NCBI GenBank assembly: GCA_959603585.1
Contig: CAUGYD010000001.1
Span: forward strand, 248,001 to 312,000
Reading direction: 5' to 3'
Origin: Scatosoma sp900555925
Lineage (GTDB): Bacteria > Bacillota > Clostridia > Christensenellales > Borkfalkiaceae
Length of the DNA stretch: 64,000 bases
Below, one piece after another: positions 33,077 through 40,505 of the stretch. The first letter of the stretch is position 1. Each line of letters opens with the position of its first letter. Position numbers and translations under genes: made by a program. The notes below the pieces were generated by a model. That model had not been told where the DNA came from and did no database searches. It saw nothing but the letters and a program-made list of their open reading frames with translations.

Positions 33077-33477
33077 GAATTTTTCTTAAAATTTTTCTGA
33101 TTTTCGTCCACGTATTTTTTCATCATATTCAAGGTTTCGGAGCCGAGAAGGTGTTCCATTTTGCAGGCGTCCTCTTCCGCGGAAGCGGGAGAGACTCCGT
33201 GAGCGATGAGGAAACCGCGGATTACGCAGTGTTTCTGATAGACGGAGGAAGCGTAATCCCTGCCTTCTTCGGTGAGATAGAGATGTTTGCCGTCCTCGTA
33301 GACGTAACCCCTTTCGCAGAGCAGTTTCACGGCCTTATTGACGGCGGCCTGCGACACGCCTATTTTTTTTGCGACTTCTATTCGGTGTACGTAAGGGAGC
33401 TTTTCGCTCAAAAGCAAAATGCTTTCGAGGTAATCCTCCTCCGATTCGTTACTTTTCACGGGGCCTCTGTTGATCAC
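33073..33477 (-). CDS. DtxR/MntR-family iron-dependent repressor
   Basis: This 134-residue metal-dependent regulator has a winged helix in residues 1-72 (VHRIEVAKKIGVSQAAVNKAVKLL is the helix-turn-helix) and a dimerisation domain after that. It lacks the SH3 domain, as in MntR. Metal ligands align as Asp15, Glu18, His83, Cys105, Glu108 and His109. The CxxEH set (DACKMEHLL) matches the iron-sensing DtxR/IdeR primary site, while Asp15 is MntR-like. Context with feoA/feoB argues for Fe(II). The start is GTG 33477 with GGAGG 8 bp upstream. It likely represses the downstream feo promoter through the TTAACC boxes. Confidence 0.9.
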   Translation of the reverse strand: MINRGPVKSNESEEDYLESILLLSEKLPYVHRIEVAKKIGVSQAAVNKAVKLLCERGYVYEDGKHLYLTEEGRDYASSVYQKHCVIRGFLIAHGVSPASAEEDACKMEHLLGSETLNMMKKYVDENQKNFKKNS

Positions 33478-33519
33478 TTTTCTTTCCTCCTTATTTTGGA
33501 TTTATCGTATATAAAAATT

Positions 33520-33820
33520 TCGAATGTCTTCGCCAAAGTTTACGGGAAACATAATGAGGATTGGAGCAACAAGCAAGACAAGGGGAACGCGGCTTTGACC
33601 GCAGGGAGTGCACAAAGACGTACACGACCGAGGCAAAACGCAAGTCCGACACCGTATTGCGCCGCTTATACAATCATCATCGCGTCGCCGATGTTTACGG
33701 GAAACAGGATAGTTCTTCGTAGAGGCAAGCAGGTCGCGAAGCGCGCGGCTTTTCCGACGGGAGTTTACAAGTAGTAAATGAGCAAGGAAAAACGCAAGCG
33801 CGACAAAGAGATGCGCCGCC
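33520..33820. repeat. Degenerate ~155-bp tandem copies of the queA 3' end
   Basis: GTTTACGGGAAAC at 33538 recurs at 33693 (period 155). On the minus strand each block contains an imitation of the queA C-terminus: GDAMMIV then stop at about 33690-33665, and a more decayed version ending near 33508. Each is followed by a similar ~125-bp tail starting GCGGCGCA. The intact end of queA (FSFGDAMFIV, stop at 33820) is the first copy. Confidence 0.75.
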
Positions 33821-34845
33821 TATACGATGAACATGGCGTCGCCGAAGCTGAAAAACCTATATTTTTTCTCCACCGCATATTTATATAAGTCGAGAATTTC
33901 CTGTCGGCCGGTCATACAGGCAACCAGCATAATCAGCGTGCTTTCGGGGAGATGAAAATTGGTAATCAAGGCGTCGACACATTTCATTTTATAGGGCGGA
34001 TAGAGAAAAATTTCCGTATTTCCGCTGCAAGCGCGGACAAAGCCGCGTTCGTCCGCGACGCTTTCCAACGTGCGGACGGAGGTAGTGCCGACGGCGATCA
34101 CCCGCCGCCCTTCCGCCTTTGCGCGGTTGATGATTTCCGCCGCGCGTTCGTCGACGCGATAATATTCCGAATGCATTTTGTGGTCGGTGATAATCTCCTC
34201 GTTGACAGGGCGGAAGGTCCCCAACCCGACGTGCAGAAGCACCTCCGCGATTTCCGCGCCCTTATCCCGAATTTTCCGAAGGAGCTCTTCGGTGAAATGC
34301 AGTCCCGCCGTCGGAGCGGCAGCCGAACCGTCCACTTTGCTGTATACCGTATTGTATCGGCTTTGATCTTCGAGCTTCTCCTTGATATACGGAGGAAGGG
34401 GCATCGTACCGACGCGGGAGAGAATATCCTCAAATACGCCGTCGAACGAAAAATTCACAATGCGTTCTCCCGTTTCGGTGATCCCCTCGACGGTCAGGGA
34501 AAGCTCGTCATTTACTTTCATTTTCGCGCCGATTTTTCCCTTTTTCCCGGGCCGCATCAATACTTCCCATTTTGCCAAATCGTATCTTTTGAGAAGCAGC
34601 ACCTCCACAACTCCCCCATGCTCGGTCAGTGCATACAATCTGGCGGGAATGACCTTGGTATTATTTACCACGAGAACGTCCCCGGGGCGGATATAATCGA
34701 CAATATCCCGAAAAATTTTGTCCTCCGCCTTTTTCGTCTTAGTATCATAGATTAAAAGCCTCGATGAATCCCGCGGCTCCGCCGGCGTCTGCGCAATCAG
34801 CTCTTCCGGCAGCTCGTAATAAAAATCGCTCTTTTTGTACTGCAT
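33820..34845 (-). CDS. queA: tRNA preQ1 ribosyltransferase-isomerase
   Basis: QueA transfers and rearranges the ribosyl moiety of SAM onto preQ1 in tRNA, giving epoxyqueuosine, which QueH (16044-16673) then reduces. The 341 residues from ATG 34845 (MQYKKSDFYYELPEELIAQ) are normal; GGAAG lies 5 bp before this codon, and in-frame codons at 34857 and 34866 are alternatives. Conserved blocks seen: RDSSRLLIYD, VLVVNNTKVIPARLY, TAGLHFTEELL, VLLHVGLGTFRPV, ALITNFHLPESTLIMLV and FFSFGDAMFIV. It follows ruvB in the ruvCAB-queA operon, a common Firmicute arrangement. Its 3' end has been duplicated downstream. Confidence 0.95.
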   Translation of the reverse strand: MQYKKSDFYYELPEELIAQTPAEPRDSSRLLIYDTKTKKAEDKIFRDIVDYIRPGDVLVVNNTKVIPARLYALTEHGGVVEVLLLKRYDLAKWEVLMRPGKKGKIGAKMKVNDELSLTVEGITETGERIVNFSFDGVFEDILSRVGTMPLPPYIKEKLEDQSRYNTVYSKVDGSAAAPTAGLHFTEELLRKIRDKGAEIAEVLLHVGLGTFRPVNEEIITDHKMHSEYYRVDERAAEIINRAKAEGRRVIAVGTTSVRTLESVADERGFVRACSGNTEIFLYPPYKMKCVDALITNFHLPESTLIMLVACMTGRQEILDLYKYAVEKKYRFFSFGDAMFIV

Positions 34846-34949
34846 TTTTTCTTCCATGGTTTCCAATGTCTTTATATTCCTCGATTCGTTTCTTCATTTC
34901 TCGCGCGCCCTTTTCGTTTACAATACCGTTGCGCCGTCCCCGTTCCCCG

Positions 34950-36002
34950 TCACTCGTCCATATCGAATAAGGAGATCTGGGCCTTCGCTTTTTCCCCCAT
35001 TTTCAGCCCCATGTGCTCGTATCCGCCTTTCAGGCAGATGCGGCCGCGCGGAGTGCGCGCGATAAACCCGAGCTGCAAAAGATACGGTTCGTACACGTCC
35101 TCTATGGTATTTACGTCCTCGTTTATGGTCGCCGCCAGAGTTTCCAGCCCCGTAGGTCCGCCGCCGAATTTTTCTATCAGGGCACGGAGCAGATTTCTGT
35201 CCGTCTCGTCCAGTCCGAGGGAGTCGATTTCCAGCCTTTCGAGCGCGAACTTCGCGTCCGCGAGCGTAACGGCGCTGTTTCCCTTTACGGCGGAGAAATC
35301 TCTCACCCGTTTCAAAAGCCTGTTTGCGATACGCGGAGTTCCGCGGCTTCTCTTGGCGATTTCGGCCGCCGCTTCCCGCTCGATGGAAATGCCGAGAGCG
35401 GAAGCGGAACGGGTGACGATCCTTTCGAGTTCCGCGGGCGTATACATTTCGAGGCGGTTGATGATACCGAACCGATCGCGGAGGGGCGAAGCGAGCAATC
35501 CCGCCCGCGTCGTCGCGCCGATGAGGGTGAATTGTTTCAAAGAGAAGCGGATATTGCGGGCGTTTGGTCCCTTTCCGACGATAATATCCAAGGCGTAGTC
35601 CTCCATGGCGGAATAAAGAATTTCCTCCACGGAGTGATTGAGCCGATGAATTTCGTCGATAAAGAGTACATCGCCTTCGTTTAAGTTGGTGAGAATGGCG
35701 GCGAGGTCGCCCGAACGTTCTATGGCGGGGCCGCTCGTCAGTTTAATCTGAACGCCCATTTCCGCGGCGATGATGTGCGCCAAAGTGGTCTTTCCCAAGC
35801 CGGGAGGACCGTATAAAAGGACGTGGTCCAACGCCTCTCCCCGCTGTTTCGCCGCGGCGATATAGACGCTCAGATTTTCCTTTACCTTTTCCTGTCCGAT
35901 ATAGTCCGCCATGACCTTGGGACGGAGAGCGTTTTCCTCCGCGTCGTATTCGGTTTTTGTGCTGACAATTAAATTATCGCCCTCGTATTCGTCCTCAAAC
36001 AT
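34950..36002 (-). CDS. ruvB: Holliday junction branch-migration ATPase RuvB
   Basis: RuvB is the AAA+ motor that, as hexamers with RuvA, drives branch migration of Holliday junctions. It has 350 residues. Walker A is GPPGLGKTTLA, Walker B FIDEIHRLNH, sensor 1 near GATTRAG, arginine finger region SPLRDRFG, and a C-terminal winged helix with EPYLLQLGFIARTPRGR that holds the DNA-binding arginines. It lies after ruvA across a 256-bp repeat-containing gap, which is unusually wide for this pair. Confidence 0.97.
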   Translation of the reverse strand: MFEDEYEGDNLIVSTKTEYDAEENALRPKVMADYIGQEKVKENLSVYIAAAKQRGEALDHVLLYGPPGLGKTTLAHIIAAEMGVQIKLTSGPAIERSGDLAAILTNLNEGDVLFIDEIHRLNHSVEEILYSAMEDYALDIIVGKGPNARNIRFSLKQFTLIGATTRAGLLASPLRDRFGIINRLEMYTPAELERIVTRSASALGISIEREAAAEIAKRSRGTPRIANRLLKRVRDFSAVKGNSAVTLADAKFALERLEIDSLGLDETDRNLLRALIEKFGGGPTGLETLAATINEDVNTIEDVYEPYLLQLGFIARTPRGRICLKGGYEHMGLKMGEKAKAQISLFDMDE

Positions 36003-36054
36003 GTCTTTCTCCGATTTATTTTTTCGTTATACCTTTTATTTATTTTTCGCACGG

Positions 36055-36215
36055 TGCTTTCTTCTCCGCGACTTCTCCACGCCCGTACAACTCTTTCTTT
36101 TCCGAACCTTTTCGTGTCCGAACGTTTTTTCTTCCCCGCGACTTCTCCAAGTCCGCACAACACTTTCTCTTCCGAGCCTCTTCGCGCCGCACGGTTCTTT
36201 CTTCCCTGTATCTTC
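36055..36215. repeat. 70-bp tandem repeat between ruvA and ruvB
   Basis: CTTCTCCGCGACTTCTCCA at 36061 recurs as CTTCCCCGCGACTTCTCCA at 36131, with a decayed third start at 36201 (period 70). Each unit seems built of two related ~35-bp halves. It is pyrimidine-rich on the plus strand. Spurious open frames cross it in several registers. Confidence 0.8.
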
Positions 36216-36258
36216 GCGCCTCTCCGCACATAAATCTCCGCGCGCCCGCAAGGAGGAG

Positions 36259-36870
36259 TCACACGCCCGATTGAAGGGCTTTCATGATGACTTCTTCGGT
36301 CGTCCTTGCGCCCGCATCGTGCGCGCGTTTGACCGCGCGCACGCTCTCGGAACGGGTGAAGCCCAATCCCATCAGAGCGGATACCGCGTCCTCGTCCGCA
36401 GTCGACAACCTGCTTTCGGCGACCTCCGCGCCCCCTACGGGGGAGTCGCCGCCCGCGCTCATGACTTCCGCCGCGGAAATCTTTCCGTGCAGTTCGAGAA
36501 TGATTTTTTCGGCCGTCTTTTTTCCCAGCCCCTTTACGGCGCTCAGGCGTTTGACGTCGGCCGTCGCGACGGCGGACACGACCTCTTCTCCGCTGAGTAC
36601 GGACAAAATGGCGATTCCCATTTTCGGGCCGACGCCCGACACGGAAATGAGCTTCAAAAACAATTCTTTTTCTTTGAGCGAAGAAAATCCGAAAAGCGTC
36701 ATGCCGTCTTCTCTTACCTGTAAATAGGTATATAATTCGGCGGTATCGCCGTTTCCGATTTTGGCGAAAGCGCTGCCGGAACAATAGGCCTCATACCCCA
36801 CCCCGTTGACGTCTATAATCACGGTTTCGGCGGTCGTAGCCGCAACCCTGCCTCTCAAATATGCGATCAT
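36259..36870 (-). CDS. ruvA: Holliday junction DNA-binding protein RuvA
   Basis: RuvA is a tetrameric junction-binding partner of RuvB. It has 203 residues: N-terminal OB fold (MIAYLRGRVAATTAETVIIDVNGVGYE), a helix-hairpin-helix pair (ISVSGVGPKMGIAIL and LSAVKGLGKKTAEKIILEL), a flexible acidic linker and the C-terminal RuvB-binding helix domain (VSALMGLGFTRSESVRAVK). Length is normal. Confidence 0.97.
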   Translation of the reverse strand: MIAYLRGRVAATTAETVIIDVNGVGYEAYCSGSAFAKIGNGDTAELYTYLQVREDGMTLFGFSSLKEKELFLKLISVSGVGPKMGIAILSVLSGEEVVSAVATADVKRLSAVKGLGKKTAEKIILELHGKISAAEVMSAGGDSPVGGAEVAESRLSTADEDAVSALMGLGFTRSESVRAVKRAHDAGARTTEEVIMKALQSGV

Positions 36871-36916
36871 AACCGAATCTCCTTAATTGAAATGCGCGCC
36901 TTAAAAAAGCACCTAT

Positions 36917-37507
36917 TTATTCTTCCCGACGGCTCCGAATCTTTTCGAGATCCATGGCCGACTTGAAATAACTTCCCGTCACGGCGTTTTTTCCTTTCGT
37001 CCGCGTGCTGTTCTCCACCGAGAACAGAGCGCCGAACCGACTGGTGAACGCGTGGCAGAGCGCGATTGCCAGAGCATCGGCGGCGTCGTCCGGACGCGGG
37101 ACGCTCTTTAAGCGGAGGAGGGAAGTGACCACCTGCTGAATTTGTTTTTTATCGGCGCGGCCGTACCCCGTCAAGGCCTGTTTGATCTGCATGGGGGTAT
37201 ATTCGTACAATCTTCCGCATTTTTTGACGCAGGCGAGCATAGTAACGCCTCTCGCGTGCGCCACGGCGATGCCCGTGGTGATGTTTTTGGAAAAGAACAA
37301 TTCTTCCATGGCGATTTCTTCGGGAGAAAACCGATCGATGACGCGGTTGACGCCCTCTTCCAGAATTGCGAGCCGAACGGGCAGCGTTTCCTCTTTCGGA
37401 GTCAGCACGACTCCGTAATCGATCGCGCGGCAGTTGCCGTTCCTGTCCTTGTCCACCACTCCGTAGCCGAGCGTGGCAATTCCGGGGTCTATACCGAGTA
37501 TAATCAT
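36917..37507 (-). CDS. ruvC: Crossover junction endonuclease RuvC
   Basis: RuvC is the resolvase that cuts Holliday junctions. It has 196 residues with the acidic catalytic set: Asp7 in ILGIDPGIATLGYG, a Glu in AMEELFF, and the Asp pair in RPDDAADALAIALCH. The C-terminus is some 20-25 residues longer than usual and basic (RTKGKNAVTG ... KIRSRREE). It is the first gene of ruvCAB-queA, preceded by a good promoter. Confidence 0.96.
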   Translation of the reverse strand: MIILGIDPGIATLGYGVVDKDRNGNCRAIDYGVVLTPKEETLPVRLAILEEGVNRVIDRFSPEEIAMEELFFSKNITTGIAVAHARGVTMLACVKKCGRLYEYTPMQIKQALTGYGRADKKQIQQVVTSLLRLKSVPRPDDAADALAIALCHAFTSRFGALFSVENSTRTKGKNAVTGSYFKSAMDLEKIRSRREE

Positions 37508-37535
37508 ATTTCCTCACTTTATGCCTTAAAAAGAC

Positions 37536-37564
37536 TTGCCAATTTTCCGAAAAAATAGTAGAAT
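37536..37564 (+). promoter_or_regulatory. Candidate promoter of argH
   Basis: TTGCCA (37536-37541) and TAGAAT (37559-37564) with a 17-bp spacer lie opposite the ruvC promoter. A leader of about 135 nt would result. Confidence 0.4.
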
Positions 37565-37575
37565 GGTTATATTCT

Positions 37576-37604
37576 ATTGTAGCGCAACGGCCGAAAAAAG
37601 TCAA
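37576..37604 (-). promoter_or_regulatory. Promoter of the ruvCAB-queA operon
   Basis: The minus-strand TTGACT (37604-37599) and TACAAT (37581-37576) have a 17-bp spacer, about 70 bp before the ruvC start. Confidence 0.75.
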
Positions 37605-37707
37605 GTCAAACAAACGTGCGGAAAAAGAAGTTTGGAAAACATTTGTCGCACGTTTTCGGAAATCTTTTTCGGTTTGTCAAAAAAATACTTCGGGAGGACC
37701 TCGGCAC

Positions 37708-39096
37708 GTGAAATTATGGGAAGGAAGGTTTGCGGCGCCCACGGCGGCGGACGCGGACAAGTTCAACGAATCTCTCTCTTTCGACAAAAAACTGTATAAG
37801 GCGGACATCACCGCATCTCTCGCGCATTCGGAAATGCTGGGCCGCTGCAACATTATCTCCGAAGAGGATAAAACGGCCATACAGGAGGGATTGAAGTCCG
37901 TCCTTTCCGATATAGAATCGGGAAAGCTGGAAATCGCGGGGCAGGAGGATATCCACTCGTTCGTGGAAAACGAATTGGTCTCCCGCATCGGCGACGCCGG
38001 GAAGCGCCTGCATACGGCGAGGAGCCGCAACGATCAGGTCGCCACCGATTTCCGTCTTTACGCGCGCGCTTCCGCGGCCGAAATTCTCCGCCTGCTTAAA
38101 GAACTGATCTCTACCCTGGTGGGGTTATCCGAAAAAAATGTACGCCATATCATGCCCGGATATACGCATCTGAGAAAAGCGCAGCCCATCAACTGCGCAC
38201 AATATTTCAATGCCTACGGGGAAATGTTCCTTCGGGACGCGCAGCGCTTTTCGGACACCTATAAACGGATCGACGTCATGCCGCTCGGCAGCGGCGCTCT
38301 CGCGGGGACGAGCTATCCTATCAACAGGGAAATCACAAGAACTCTGCTCGGATTTTCGGCGATGTCGCAAAATTCTCTCGACGCCGTTTCCGACAGGGAT
38401 TTTGCCGCGGAATATCTCTTCGACTGCTCCCTCGTCATGGCGCATCTTTCGAGACTTTGCGAAGACACGATTTTATATACCTCGACGGAATTCGGATTCT
38501 GGGAAATGCCCGACGCCTATTCCACGGGCTCCTCTATCATGCCGCAAAAGAAAAATCCCGATATCTGCGAATTGGTTCGCGGCAAGACGGGCAGAGTCTA
38601 CGGCCATCTCACGGCCCTGCTCACGACGATCAAGGGCGTCCCTCTGGCCTATAACAAGGATTTGCAGGAGGACAAGGAGGGCTTTTTCGATGCGGAAAAG
38701 ACGGTAAAAGACTGCCTGTCCATCTATTCGGAAATGCTCAAAGCGATCACCTTGAACGTAAAACGCATGGAGGAAGCCGCCGCGGAGGATTTCACCTGCG
38801 CGACGGATGTGGCGGACTATCTCGCAAAACGCGGAGTCCCCTTCCGCACCGCGCACGGAGTCGTCGGAAAAATCGTGCGGTATTGCCTCGAAAAGGATAA
38901 GACATTAAATAGTCTCACTTTGGAAGAATATAAGGCGCACAGCGAAGTGTTTACGGAAGATATTCTTTCCGTCGTTTCCGCACGGGCTTCGGCGGACGCG
39001 AGAAACAGCGTCGGCGGCAGCAGCACCGCCGCCGCAAAAGCGGGAATCAAAAGCCTCAAAGCGCGGTTGAGAAAGCTCCCCTCCTACGAACTTTGA
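37708..39096 (+). CDS. argH: Argininosuccinate lyase
   Basis: ArgH splits argininosuccinate to arginine and fumarate, the last step of arginine synthesis. Its 462 residues start at GTG 37708 (MKLWEGRF), with GGGAGG 12 bp upstream. Signature GSSIMPQKKNPD is the flexible catalytic loop with the active serine. HTARSRNDQVATDF and YTHLRKAQPI are other conserved blocks. It stands alone: argG is not adjacent. Downstream DNA carries a tandem-repeat array and then a terminator 390 bp away. Confidence 0.96.
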   Translation: MKLWEGRFAAPTAADADKFNESLSFDKKLYKADITASLAHSEMLGRCNIISEEDKTAIQEGLKSVLSDIESGKLEIAGQEDIHSFVENELVSRIGDAGKRLHTARSRNDQVATDFRLYARASAAEILRLLKELISTLVGLSEKNVRHIMPGYTHLRKAQPINCAQYFNAYGEMFLRDAQRFSDTYKRIDVMPLGSGALAGTSYPINREITRTLLGFSAMSQNSLDAVSDRDFAAEYLFDCSLVMAHLSRLCEDTILYTSTEFGFWEMPDAYSTGSSIMPQKKNPDICELVRGKTGRVYGHLTALLTTIKGVPLAYNKDLQEDKEGFFDAEKTVKDCLSIYSEMLKAITLNVKRMEEAAAEDFTCATDVADYLAKRGVPFRTAHGVVGKIVRYCLEKDKTLNSLTLEEYKAHSEVFTEDILSVVSARASADARNSVGGSSTAAAKAGIKSLKARLRKLPSYEL

Positions 39097-39160
39097 AAAA
39101 GCTTTCGTCTCCGTTTTTCTTAGGCCGCACGACAACCCGCCATTCGCCCGTTCAGGTAAG

Positions 39161-39434
39161 GGTTCGTTTCCTTTACGTCTATACACCGACAATGGCTGAA
39201 TGACCGCCGATTACGGCAAATCCATACACGGGTTTGTTCCTTTACGTTCATGTACCGATATTAGTCGGATGGCCGCAGGTTACAGGGGATTCATGCATGT
39301 ATTTGTGCCCCGCCGCCAGTCGGACAGCCATAGGTTGCGGATAATCCGTACATGTATTTATGCCCCGCCGCCAGTCGGACAGCCATAGGTTGTGGGCAAT
39401 CCATGCGCGGATTTGTTTCCTTTACATTCATGTG
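39161..39434. repeat. Degenerate tandem array after argH, about 4.5 units
   Basis: Units are 39161-39230, 39231-39299, 39300-39354, 39355-39409 and a partial 39410-39434. Units 1, 2 and 5 contain TTTCCTTTAC-like heads. Units 3 and 4 (55 bp, nearly identical) have GCCCCGCCGCCAGTCGGAC instead. All share a core like GTCGGA..GCC..AGGTT.C and end ATCCATRCRYG. Lengths of 55 and 70 bp imply loss or replacement of 15 bp in two units. Confidence 0.85.
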
Positions 39435-39487
39435 GATTTCTATTTACTTGCCCGTTTGTATATTCTGAATACACCTCCATAAATTCT

Positions 39488-39518
39488 TTCCCGAACGAAA
39501 TCGTTCGGGAATTTTTTT
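39488..39518 (+). terminator. Rho-independent terminator
   Basis: TTCCCGAACGA (39488-39498) pairs with TCGTTCGGGAA (39501-39511), followed by TTTTTTATTTTT. It probably ends the argH transcript. Confidence 0.85.
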
Positions 39519-39547
39519 ATTTTTGAAAAAAAGCCGGCAGTACCCTC

Positions 39548-39575
39548 TTGACTTAAAAAAATTCTGTGGTATAAT
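39548..39575 (+). promoter_or_regulatory. Promoter of the gene at 39660
   Basis: TTGACT (39548-39553) and TATAAT (39570-39575) with a 16-bp spacer. Transcription may continue into the gerA operon. Confidence 0.8.
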
Positions 39576-39659
39576 CCCCTTGCGACGGGCAAGCAACGGG
39601 CACAAAAAGGCGACGGTTTTTGTACCTTTTTTGAAATCGGTTCGAAAAAGGAGGCATTT

Positions 39660-40361
39660 ATGACGATTGCTCAGCTCATCGACCTTTTACGCTCCTACGG
39701 CGTCGATATTCTCATACTCGGAGCGGCGGACGCTCTGCTCACCGCTCTCATCGGAAAAATTCCGGAAAAAATTTTGCCGAAAAAGTACTTGACGTTCATT
39801 CCCTTCCTGTTGGGATTTCTGCTTTACGCCCTTTTCTTTCCGCTCATCAAAAATCTATCCGCCGAAGATTTTTCCGTCGTTTTGGAACGCGGCTTCGGCG
39901 TCGGTCTGACGGCGATTCTCTGCAATTTGCTGTTCGCGCGGCTCACGGGGAAAAAAGACGGAACGAGCGGAGCCGCCTCGCTCGTAAAACAGCTCCTCAA
40001 AGACTGCATAAAGGAGCCTGCCCTTACGGAAGCGGCCGAAAAAATCTCGGAGGCGTTTTTCGGGGAAAGAGAAGGGACGAACGGAGACGAAACTCAAGCG
40101 GACGGCCCCTCTGAAACAGACGATAAATCCGAAACGAACGGCACCTCCGAAACGGACGATAAATCCGAAACGAACGGCACCTCCGAAACGGACGATAAAT
40201 CCGAAACGGAAAACAATGGGACCGATAAGATAAGCGAACTTCTCAAAACCTACGCTCCGCAATTGACGGACGGGGAGAGAAAAGCCCTGACGGCCCTCAT
40301 TGTCGCGGCGCTGAAAGAATGGAAAGCCGCAGAAAACGACGACGCCGAAAAAAACGCTTGA
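39660..40361 (+). CDS. Hypothetical membrane protein with 12-residue repeats
   Basis: I do not recognise this 233-residue protein. Two or three hydrophobic segments occupy residues about 15-35, 43-62 and 75-97. A soluble helical part follows, then an acidic hydrophilic linker holding three tandem copies of SETDDKSETNGT (residues 151 to about 183), and a final helical domain (LLKTYAPQLTDGERKALTALIV). AAAAAGGAGG precedes the ATG. The gerA-type operon starts 144 bp further on the same strand, so a germination or spore-membrane role is possible but unproven. Confidence 0.6.
   Translation: MTIAQLIDLLRSYGVDILILGAADALLTALIGKIPEKILPKKYLTFIPFLLGFLLYALFFPLIKNLSAEDFSVVLERGFGVGLTAILCNLLFARLTGKKDGTSGAASLVKQLLKDCIKEPALTEAAEKISEAFFGEREGTNGDETQADGPSETDDKSETNGTSETDDKSETNGTSETDDKSETENNGTDKISELLKTYAPQLTDGERKALTALIVAALKEWKAAENDDAEKNA
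40110..40210 (+). repeat. In-frame 36-bp tandem repeat
   Basis: Units start at 40110, 40146 and 40182 (TCTGAAACAGACGATAAATC or its TCCGAAACGG variant), almost identical. They encode the 12-residue repeats of the hypothetical membrane protein. Copy number is likely variable. Confidence 0.9.
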
Positions 40362-40470
40362 ATCCTCGAAAAACAAAGGCGATAAACGCTCCGAAAAAGA
40401 AATCGCTCTACGCTCGAAGGACAAAAGCGGCCGACAAACGGCGGACAAGGCGCAAACGAACGCAAGGGGA

Positions 40471-40493
40471 CGGCGGAGAATCTTTCTCCGCCG
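40471..40493 (+). promoter_or_regulatory. Hairpin directly before the gerA start
   Basis: CGGCGGAGAA / TTCTCCGCCG form a 10-bp perfect stem with a 3-nt loop, 12 bp before GTG 40506. No T-run follows. No Shine-Dalgarno sequence is evident at this start, so the hairpin may influence translation or processing. Confidence 0.5.
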
Positions 40494-40505
40494 CTTCTCT
40501 GAAAA

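Larger units (their letters stand above)
39097..39659. other. Intergenic region after argH
   Basis: This 563-bp stretch holds the tandem-repeat array (39161-39434), a terminator (39488-39518), and the promoter of the next gene. A 7-bp hairpin ACAAAAA/TTTTTGT (39602-39622) lies in that gene's leader. No coding sequence is recognised. Confidence 0.6.

Noticed and set aside
33491..33673. 60-codon minus-strand frame
   Set aside because: It runs through the decayed queA-tail repeats and is a by-product of them.
36036..36251. Arg/Lys-rich frames between ruvA and ruvB
   Set aside because: Several registers are open at once because of the 70-bp repeat; no start signals.
39161..39434. CRISPR array
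   Set aside because: Units are contiguous and degenerate with no unique spacers between identical repeats, and no cas gene is present.
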